Both the position numbers and the translations under genes were made by a program. Of a stretch of DNA of 64,000 nucleotides, positions 58,429-64,000 are shown piece after piece (positions within the stretch are counted from its first letter, which is position 1; every line of letters starts with the position of its first letter). The stretch is taken from contig CALQLA020000001.1 of NCBI GenBank assembly GCA_943331295.2, forward strand, positions 128,629-192,628. Reading direction: 5' to 3'. The notes below the pieces were generated by a model, which was given only the letters and a program-made list of their open reading frames with translations, was not told the origin of the DNA and ran no database searches. The stretch comes from Bordetella parapertussis. GTDB lineage: Bacteria > Pseudomonadota > Gammaproteobacteria > Burkholderiales > Casimicrobiaceae.

Positions 58429-59994
58429 TCACGCCACCCGGTCCAGCCGGCCATCGGCGATCCACGCCTTCAGCACCGCGCGCTGCACCCGGTTGGTCGC
58501 CGTCAGCGGCAATTCACGGGCGGCATAGACCGCCTTCGGTATCTTGAAACCGGCGAGCCGTCCGCGCAGCACGGCCATGACGGCCGGCCAGTCGGCGTCG
58601 CGGGCGCCGACGACGACTGCGGCCGGCACTTCGTCCAGCCGCGCGTCGGGGATGCCCACCACGCAGACCTGCTGCGCGCCGGTCGCGTCGCGCAGCGCCT
58701 GCTCGACCTCGGCCGGGGCGAGGTTCTCGCCGCCGGTGCGGATGAGTTCCTTCAGCCGGGCGATGTAGCGGAGCTCGCCCTCGTCGCTGATCGATCCGAG
58801 GTCGCCGGAGCGCAGCCAGCCGTCGGCGGTGAAGGCGTCCGTGTTGGCCGCGGGACGATTGAAGTAACCGGGCGTGATCGTCACGCCGCGCATCTGGATT
58901 TCGCCGACGGCGCCGGGCGGAAGTTCGGCGCCGGTGTCGGGCGAGCCGATCCGGATGCGGTTGCCGGGCTGCGTCCGCCCGTTGCCCGACAGCCGCTTTT
59001 CCAGCGGATCGTCGGGGAACCACATCGTGTACTGGCCGGCGGTCTCGGTCATCCCGTAGAGGTTGGAGATGCCGTCGATGCCGAGCTCGTCGTGGATGCG
59101 CGCCAGGTAGTCGCGGGTGCCGAGGTCGTGCGCCACGCGCATCGACGCGAGCTTGTCCCGCGCGCCCGGGGCGCCAAGCGCCAGCACGTCGCGGAAGTAG
59201 ATCATGTGCGAGACGTCGCACCGGTACCTGTGCGCATCGTCGAGGAAGCGCTCCGGATCCCACGCCGACATCGCCGTCAGCGTGCAGCCGGCGAGAAGGC
59301 AGGTGGTCAGCGCATGCATCGTGCCGCTGCAATGGAAGAACGGCGCGCCGCTGATGAACGACGACGACGGAGTCAGCCGCTGGCAGCGCGCGGTGTAGGC
59401 CGCGGTCCGGATGTACGCGGCGTTGGTGAGCATCACGCCCTTCGGCGTCGCCGTGGTGCCCGAGGTGTACTGGATGCAGAAGAAGTCGTCGATGGCCACG
59501 GGGGCCGCGGGCGGCGGCGCGCCGGGCCCCGGATGCACCGGCCACGCTTCGGGCGGGCAATCGTCGGATGCCGCGACCACGAGCAACCCGGTTGCATCGC
59601 CGCGGGTGGCGGCGAGCGCCTCGTCGAGGTAGTCGCGGCCGCGGTAGCGCGGCGTCGTCACCAGCGCGCGCGCTCCGGCATCGTGCAGGATCACGCGGAG
59701 CTCGCCCGCGGTCAGGCGGGTGTTGACCGGCACCGACACCGCGCCCAGCCCGTCGAGCGCCAGGAACGTCGCGATCCATGCGAACGAGTTGTGCATCCAC
59801 AGGCCGACGCGGTCGCCCGGCCGCACGTGGCGACCCAGGATGGCCGCGACGGCGTCGACCCGCGCCGCCAGCTCGGCGAAGGTTATCGCCTTGCCGTCGA
59901 TGCGGACTGCCGGCTTGCCCGGGAACAGCCTCGCGTCGTGGCGGACGAGATCGGCCAGGATCACGCCCGCCGGCTGCCGCGGGGCATCAGTCAT
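58429..59994 (-). CDS. AMP-dependent acyl-CoA synthetase/ligase
   Basis: A 521-residue ANL-superfamily ligase that would adenylate a carboxylic acid and pass it to CoA. IQYTSGTTATPKGVMLTN is the P-loop (A3), LYGMTETAGQ is A5, GWLRSGDLG is A7 with the ribose-binding aspartate, and IARLKELIRTGGENLAPAEVEQ is A8. At the A10 motif the usual GK is NR (TATNRVQR), so the catalytic lysine position is Arg, a variant shared with carnitine-CoA ligase-like proteins. It overlaps the MaoC gene by eight bases. It provides the CoA ester for the MaoC pair and the lyase. Confidence 0.91.
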   Translation of the reverse strand: MTDAPRQPAGVILADLVRHDARLFPGKPAVRIDGKAITFAELAARVDAVAAILGRHVRPGDRVGLWMHNSFAWIATFLALDGLGAVSVPVNTRLTAGELRVILHDAGARALVTTPRYRGRDYLDEALAATRGDATGLLVVAASDDCPPEAWPVHPGPGAPPPAAPVAIDDFFCIQYTSGTTATPKGVMLTNAAYIRTAAYTARCQRLTPSSSFISGAPFFHCSGTMHALTTCLLAGCTLTAMSAWDPERFLDDAHRYRCDVSHMIYFRDVLALGAPGARDKLASMRVAHDLGTRDYLARIHDELGIDGISNLYGMTETAGQYTMWFPDDPLEKRLSGNGRTQPGNRIRIGSPDTGAELPPGAVGEIQMRGVTITPGYFNRPAANTDAFTADGWLRSGDLGSISDEGELRYIARLKELIRTGGENLAPAEVEQALRDATGAQQVCVVGIPDARLDEVPAAVVVGARDADWPAVMAVLRGRLAGFKIPKAVYAARELPLTATNRVQRAVLKAWIADGRLDRVA

Positions 59995-60490
59995 CGGCGG
60001 GAATCGCGATGGCGTCGAACACCGGCCGGCGGACGAACGGATAAGGCACCGGCGGACCGCCACGCAGGGGCAGCACGCCGATCGCGTAGCCGGCCGTCGA
60101 TACCTTGTCGTGCTGGTCGGTGATCACGACGCGCAGCGTGACGAAGCCGAGGCCGTCGACGACCTCCTTGGCCACCACGTCGGCGCGCGCCCGGATGGTG
60201 TCGCCGGCGACGTCCATCTTCCTGTAGCGGAACCGGAGCTTCCACAGCCAGCCGTCGGGACCGAGCCCGTCCTTGACGAGCTGCACCAGCACGTGCTGCT
60301 TCCACGAGCCGTTGATCAGCACGTTGGGCAGCTTGTCGTGGCCGGTCGCGAACGGGTGGTCGTAGTGGATCCGGTGGAAGTTCTCGACGGCCGCCGACCA
60401 GCGCATGATGTGCGAGGTCGACATCACGCCCTTGTCCAGCGTGGCGAGCGTCGCGCCGACCTGCACGTCGTCGTAGTGAAGGGGGGTCAT
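59987..60490 (-). CDS. MaoC-type hydratase, hot-dog fold subunit
   Basis: A 167-residue hot-dog protein. MRWSAAVENFHRIHYDHPFATGHDKLPNVLINGSWKQHVLVQLV carries the acid/His catalytic region of MaoC-like enoyl-CoA hydratases (Asn37, His39, His42, Asp44). It is the active-type half; the gene four bases upstream encodes a partner hot-dog domain, so a heterodimeric double hot-dog hydratase is likely. Mesaconyl-, itaconyl- or enoyl-CoA hydration would fit the neighbouring lyase. Confidence 0.87.
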   Translation of the reverse strand: MTPLHYDDVQVGATLATLDKGVMSTSHIMRWSAAVENFHRIHYDHPFATGHDKLPNVLINGSWKQHVLVQLVKDGLGPDGWLWKLRFRYRKMDVAGDTIRARADVVAKEVVDGLGFVTLRVVITDQHDKVSTAGYAIGVLPLRGGPPVPYPFVRRPVFDAIAIPADD

Positions 60491-60494
60491 CGCG

Positions 60495-61040
60495 CTATCT
60501 CCAGATCAGCGTCTGGCGGTTGACCAGCAGCAGTTCGCCGTCGCCGGTGCGGAACTCGGTCTCGATCGTGACGAGCAGCATCTTGCCGCTCTTGCCTTCC
60601 TTCAGCTGCACGTCGGCATAGCGCGCCTTCGCCCGGCAGGTCTCGCCGACCGCGAGGCTGCGGTAGAACTCGATCTCGTTGCCCCCGTTCAGCAGCCGCT
60701 TGAACGGCGTCGGGATCGGCGTCAGGCCGAAGAACATGCCGTCGTTGCCGGCCGAGCCGTCGGCGTCGGGGTCGTCGGCGAGAACGGCGAGCGGATCGGG
60801 CGCCCCCGCCGGGGTGCGGAACGCATGGACCGGATACAGCGGCGGCGCCGTCACGGCGGCGAACTTGCTGCCGGCGGCGACCGCCGGGTCGTGGTAGTGC
60901 GGATCGGTGTCCATCACGGCCTGGATGAAGCGCCGAACCGCGTCGGCCTCGAGCGGCGTCGGCGTGACGATCGTCTCGCCGGTCATCCCGGCATAGCGCG
61001 CGAAGTCCTCGGCGCTGACCTCGATTTCGGGGGCGCTCAT
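60495..61040 (-). CDS. MaoC N-terminal-like dehydratase subunit (FAS1-like)
   Basis: A 181-residue hot-dog protein of the N-terminal MaoC/FAS1-like dehydratase domain family. VSAEDFARYAGMTGETIVTPTPLEADAVRRFIQAVMDTDPHYHDP is the standard opening; GNEIEFYRSLAVGETCRAKARYADVQLKEGKSGKMLLVTIETEF is the central strand. Such proteins form a complex with a second MaoC-like subunit, here the next gene (four-base gap). Two bases separate it from the HMG-CoA-lyase-like gene. Confidence 0.86.
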   Translation of the reverse strand: MSAPEIEVSAEDFARYAGMTGETIVTPTPLEADAVRRFIQAVMDTDPHYHDPAVAAGSKFAAVTAPPLYPVHAFRTPAGAPDPLAVLADDPDADGSAGNDGMFFGLTPIPTPFKRLLNGGNEIEFYRSLAVGETCRAKARYADVQLKEGKSGKMLLVTIETEFRTGDGELLLVNRQTLIWR

Positions 61041-61042
61041 CG

Positions 61043-62017
61043 TCAGGCCGCGGCGGTCGCCTGCTCGCGCGCCTTCCGCCGGTAGTCCTCCAGCACGCCG
61101 CCGCGCATCACCTTGCCCGGCAGCGGATGCCCGACGATGCCCTCGGCCTCGCGCGCGATGCCGATCAGCCGCGCGAGGTCGACGCCCGTCTCGACGCCCA
61201 GTTCCTGGCACATGTGGACGAGGTCCTCGGTCACGATGTTGCCAGGGGCGTCCTTGAAGCCCGCGTACGGGCAGCCGCCGAGGCCGGCGACCGCCGAATC
61301 GAAATCGTCGACGCCCATTTCCATCGCGACCAGCGCATTCGACATCGCGAGACCGCGGGTGTCGTGCAGGTGCAGGTTGATCCGCTGCGCCGGCCACCGG
61401 TCCTGGACCATGCCGACCAGCCGGCGCACCGACCCCGGCGTGGCCCAGCCCATCGAGTCGGCAAGCTGGATCAGCCCGATGTCGATGCCGTTGTCGCGCG
61501 CCACGCCCATCATCCGGTCGACCAGCCGCACCACGTGCTGCGGGTCGATGTTGCCCTCGTAGTTGCAGCCGAACGCGGCCATCACGCTGATCTCGGCGAT
61601 GGGCACCTTCATCTGCCGCAGCGCCTCGATGCGCCGCTCGGTCTCCGCGAACGTCTCGTCGATCGACCGGTTGGTGTTCTTCTTCGAGAACGTCTCGCTC
61701 GCCGTCACGCTCAAGCTGCCCTCGACGTCGAGCTTCTGCGTGCCCACGGCCCGCGCCATGCCCTGGCTGTTGAGGTAGACGCAGGTGTACTTGGTGCCTG
61801 GCTTCTTCGTGATGCCGGCCACGACGTCCTCGGCGTCGGCCATCTGCGGCACCCACTTGGGGCTCACGAACGACGTGACCTCGATCTCGGCGAAGCCGCA
61901 TTCGGACAGCATGTCGACCAGCCGGATCTTCTCCGACGTGGCGATGGGCGTCTTCTCGATCTGCATCCCCTCGCGGGGGCCCACCTCGTGAATCGTGATT
62001 CGCTTCGGCAACGCCAT
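61043..62017 (-). CDS. HMG-CoA lyase-like enzyme
   Basis: A 324-residue DRE-TIM metallolyase. EVGPREGMQ holds Arg15 and the acid Glu16 (Asp in classic HMG-CoA lyase); INLHLHDTRG has the metal ligands His216 and His218; GLGGCPYAG gives the catalytic Cys249, followed by GNIVTED with the Asn ligand. It should cleave a 3-hydroxy-3-alkyl or similar acyl-CoA into a smaller CoA ester and an acid. In series with the ligase and MaoC pair this gives activation, hydration, then C-C cleavage. Variation at the Glu16/Asp position and in the substrate loop leaves the substrate open. Confidence 0.9.
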   Translation of the reverse strand: MALPKRITIHEVGPREGMQIEKTPIATSEKIRLVDMLSECGFAEIEVTSFVSPKWVPQMADAEDVVAGITKKPGTKYTCVYLNSQGMARAVGTQKLDVEGSLSVTASETFSKKNTNRSIDETFAETERRIEALRQMKVPIAEISVMAAFGCNYEGNIDPQHVVRLVDRMMGVARDNGIDIGLIQLADSMGWATPGSVRRLVGMVQDRWPAQRINLHLHDTRGLAMSNALVAMEMGVDDFDSAVAGLGGCPYAGFKDAPGNIVTEDLVHMCQELGVETGVDLARLIGIAREAEGIVGHPLPGKVMRGGVLEDYRRKAREQATAAA

Positions 62018-62137
62018 GGTCGTCTCCTCGGCCCCGGTTTCTTGGTCGCAATGCCCGCGCCGGGGCGGCGCGCGCTTCGTTGTGGACGGATCGCCGCCGC
62101 GCGGGGCCTGACCTGCCCGCCGGCAGCGACGTTGTGG

Positions 62138-62827
62138 CTAGGCCACGCGCGGCGCGATCGTGCCGAGCCGCGCCATCACCTCGGCCACGGGCGCCACGTC
62201 GGCGTACTTCGACGCCATGTCGAACAGGTTCACGGCATGCGAGGTCGCGCTGCGGTCGTAGACGCACTCCTGCGGCACGACGACGCGGAAATTGTAGGCA
62301 AACGCGTCGACGACGGTGCCGCGGACGCAGCCGCTCGTCGTGCATCCGGTGACGACCAGCGTGTCGGCCTCGAGGTCGATCAGGTGGCTCACGAGCGGCG
62401 TGCCGAAGAACGCGCTCGGGTGCTTCTTGGGCAGCAGCACGTCGCCGGGCGCCGGACCGACCTCGCGCACGAACTCGTAGCCCTTGTCCGCGACGTTCAT
62501 GATCGACGGCACCTTCTGCGCCAGCCGGCCGCCGTCGGTGCTCTTCTTCGGCGCCACGTGCGGATAGAGCACGGGCCAGTTGTTCTGCCGAAACTGCGCG
62601 AGCAGCGGCTCGATGTGGCGCACGGCGTTCCAGCCGACGTCGCCGCAGCTCGTCGAGAACTCCTTGATCGACTCCCAGAACGGCAGCGGCGTCGTGCCGA
62701 CCGTCCGGTACTGGACGTCGATGATGAGGAGCGCCGGGCGGCGGCCGAAGCCCGACGATCGACCGAAGCCGGCGGCGTGGTACGCGCGCTGCTCTTCCTC
62801 GCTGATGATGTGGTCCCACGGACGCAT
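62138..62827 (-). CDS. Cysteine hydrolase, N-carbamoylsarcosine amidase-like (isochorismatase fold)
   Basis: A 229-residue isochorismatase-fold hydrolase. The triad is Asp37 (LLIIDVQ), Lys134 (LLPKKHPSAF) and Cys167 (VTGCTTSGCVRG). TVVDAFAYNFRVVVPQECVYDRSATSHAVNLFDMASKYADV is close in pattern to N-carbamoylsarcosine amidohydrolase, so an amide, ureide or maleamate-like substrate is likely. GAGGAGGAGTCGCC precedes the ATG. It is the first gene of the left-reading operon and is divergent from the LysR gene. Confidence 0.9.
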   Translation of the reverse strand: MRPWDHIISEEEQRAYHAAGFGRSSGFGRRPALLIIDVQYRTVGTTPLPFWESIKEFSTSCGDVGWNAVRHIEPLLAQFRQNNWPVLYPHVAPKKSTDGGRLAQKVPSIMNVADKGYEFVREVGPAPGDVLLPKKHPSAFFGTPLVSHLIDLEADTLVVTGCTTSGCVRGTVVDAFAYNFRVVVPQECVYDRSATSHAVNLFDMASKYADVAPVAEVMARLGTIAPRVA

Positions 62828-63118
62828 GGCGACTCCTCCTCTCGGGCGGCCGGGCCGGGATTCCGGGGTGCGGCGGCAAGGGCGGCAATGAACGGGCGGC
62901 GATGAACGGACGACGACGAAAAACCGGCGCAGGCAGCGATCGGCGACCCGGTGCGAGGTACCGCCCGCGCCCGCCATCATGCCCCGACAATACGAAAGCC
63001 GATACTATTTGTCAAATCCATTTTGGTTCGTGTTAGCATTTGCGCCATCCATAAATGAATCGCCGTTCACCACGCCACGATCCCAGACCGAGCACTCTTC
63101 GCCACCCGCCGCCCGCCC
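62828..63118. promoter_or_regulatory. Divergent promoter, cysteine hydrolase operon / LysR
   Basis: On the minus strand TTGACA (63010-63015) and TATTGT (62987-62992) are exactly 17 bases apart, a strong sigma70-type promoter that points to the operon. ATTTG-T-CAAAT (63007-63017) is a perfect dyad over the -35, and CAAA...TTTG (63013-63025) overlaps it, as expected for a LysR T-N11-A site. The 150 bases nearer to the hydrolase gene are GC-rich with nothing recognised. On the plus side, ATAAATG near 63052 is not in frame with the LysR gene. Confidence 0.6.
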
Positions 63119-64000
63119 GTGCTCGACCTCAACCTCCTGCTGGTCTTCGAAGCGATCCTGCAGACGCAGAACGTGACGGCGGCGGCCGCGCGCAACGGCC
63201 TCACGCAGTCGGCGATGAGCAATGCGCTGGGCCGGTTGCGGCTCCACTTCGACGACCCGCTCTTCGTCAGCACGCGCAGCGGGATGCTGCCCACGCCCCG
63301 CGCGCACGACCTCGCGCCGTCGCTGCTGGAGGCGCTCGCCCTCGTGCGCGCCTGCACGCAGAAGACCAAGACCTTCGACCCCGCGCAGTCGAAGCGCACG
63401 TTCCGCATCCACATGACCGACGTCGGCGAGATGGTCTTCCTGCCCCTGCTGGTCAAGCACCTCGACGCGATGGGCGCCACGGTCCGCATCGAGACCACGC
63501 AGCTCGCATCGGCCGACGTCGCCGAGCGCCTGGAATCGGGCGAGATCGACCTCGCCGTCGGCTACCTGCCGAGCCTGTCGAAGAACGTCGAGAACCTGCC
63601 GCTGTTCCGCGAGCACTACGTCTGCATGACGCGGCAGTCGCATCCGTTCAACCGCAACGGCGGCATGACGCTGAAAAAGTTCCTCGACGGATCGCACGTG
63701 CTGATCGAATCGATGGGCTCCGGCCACCGGGTGATCGAGCGCAAGCTGGTCGAGCACGGCATCCGGCGCGACGTCGCGCTGCGCGTCCCGCACTTCCTCG
63801 TCATCCCGATGGTCGTCGCCAACACCGACCGGATCGTGACCATACCCAACCGCGTCGCGACCACGTTCGCCACGCTGGTGAAGGTGCGCCTGCATCCGCT
63901 GCCGTTCGACATCCCGAGCTTCGACGTTGCGGTCTACTGGCATCCGCGGTTCCGCGAGGATCCGCCGCTCCAGTGGCTGCGCGGCCTCTTCGTCGAGCTG
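63119..64000 (+). CDS. LysR-family regulator (NodD/NahR-like), 3' end outside the window
   Basis: The frame opens at GTG and stays open to the window edge, 294 codons. LDLNLLLVFEAILQTQNVTAAAARNGLTQSAMSNALGRLRLHFDDPLFV is the typical winged helix of the NodD/NahR/DntR branch, and KRTFRIHMTDVGEMVFLPLL begins the effector domain. In-frame sequence upstream contains a stop at 63056 and no ATG, so GTG at 63119 is the best start. It is divergent from the cysteine-hydrolase operon and is likely its activator, with an aromatic or organic acid effector. Confidence 0.9.
   Translation, partial: MLDLNLLLVFEAILQTQNVTAAAARNGLTQSAMSNALGRLRLHFDDPLFVSTRSGMLPTPRAHDLAPSLLEALALVRACTQKTKTFDPAQSKRTFRIHMTDVGEMVFLPLLVKHLDAMGATVRIETTQLASADVAERLESGEIDLAVGYLPSLSKNVENLPLFREHYVCMTRQSHPFNRNGGMTLKKFLDGSHVLIESMGSGHRVIERKLVEHGIRRDVALRVPHFLVIPMVVANTDRIVTIPNRVATTFATLVKVRLHPLPFDIPSFDVAVYWHPRFREDPPLQWLRGLFVEL

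Noticed and set aside
55016..62827. Nicotinate (nic) pathway for maleamate and maleate
   Set aside because: An isochorismatase-fold and a racemase-fold gene are present, but the second catalytic Cys of maleate isomerase is missing, no ring hydroxylase is present, and the amidase resembles N-carbamoylsarcosine amidase more.
1..64000. CRISPR arrays, tRNA, rRNA, prophage or transposase genes
   Set aside because: No regular repeat-spacer pattern, cloverleaf, rRNA-like stretch or recombinase motif was seen on either strand.

Overview
The window is GC-rich, tightly packed bacterial chromosome with no rRNA, tRNA, CRISPR array, prophage or insertion sequence that I can see. Gene content points to a betaproteobacterium, probably Burkholderiales-like: orphan Bug-type binding proteins, several TRAP systems, a secreted protein carrying the duplicated LWW...ESGWG...HQGD motif, and a GTAGCCCGGG intergenic palindrome. 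This placement is an inference from content; no marker gene is present.

Layout. 1-9.6 kb: the end of one TRAP system (dctM partial, dctP), then a left-reading catabolic block: a 2-keto-4-pentenoate hydratase-like enzyme, a SnoaL-like protein, a complete TRAP system (dctQ-dctM-dctP), a GST, a second SnoaL-like protein, an alpha/beta hydrolase, a dienelactone hydrolase and an HpcH/HpaI aldolase. A divergent LysR gene follows at 9.8 kb. 10.7-18.3 kb: a third TRAP system with fused DctQM, a PDC-lactonase-like amidohydrolase, a TetR regulator, a D-2-hydroxyacid dehydrogenase and an orphan Bug protein. 18.5-24.6 kb: a 2,2-dialkylglycine decarboxylase-like enzyme facing a spermidine/putrescine-type ABC operon that ends in an atypical alpha/beta hydrolase.

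24.7-41 kb is the most unusual part. A GntR regulator and a KRCGH-type lyase (isocitrate lyase/PEP mutase superfamily) diverge from a four-gene operon with overlapping start and stop codons: an aconitase A paralogue, two tandem fold-III PLP decarboxylase-like proteins, and a SAM methyltransferase. Two copies of TGTTGACACT in inverted orientation lie in the divergent promoter. Facing it are a polar amino acid ABC operon, a DadA-like FAD oxidase, a small membrane protein, a second hydratase-like enzyme and an isopropylmalate/tartrate dehydrogenase-like enzyme. Together they look like an uncharacterised pathway for an amino acid or tricarboxylic acid derivative.

41-54 kb: a small protein gene with a perfect inverted repeat at its promoter, a secreted two-repeat protein, another orphan Bug protein, a REP-like palindrome, and an 11-gene left-reading run that joins a branched-chain-type (Liv) ABC system and an iron/thiamine-type ABC system, led by a metal-dependent amidohydrolase. 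54-63 kb: a PcaD-like lactonase facing an eight-gene operon (cysteine amidohydrolase, HMG-CoA-lyase-like, split MaoC pair, acyl-CoA ligase, FAD oxidase, metallo-beta-lactamase-fold hydrolase, one-cysteine Asp/hydantoin racemase-like protein). That set reads as CoA activation, hydration and C-C cleavage of an organic acid. A NahR/NodD-type LysR gene, cut by the window edge, diverges from it over a clear sigma70-like promoter.

Overall the region is an uptake-and-catabolism island: three TRAP systems, four ABC systems and two Bug proteins, each beside short sets of enzymes. Substrates cannot be read from sequence alone.
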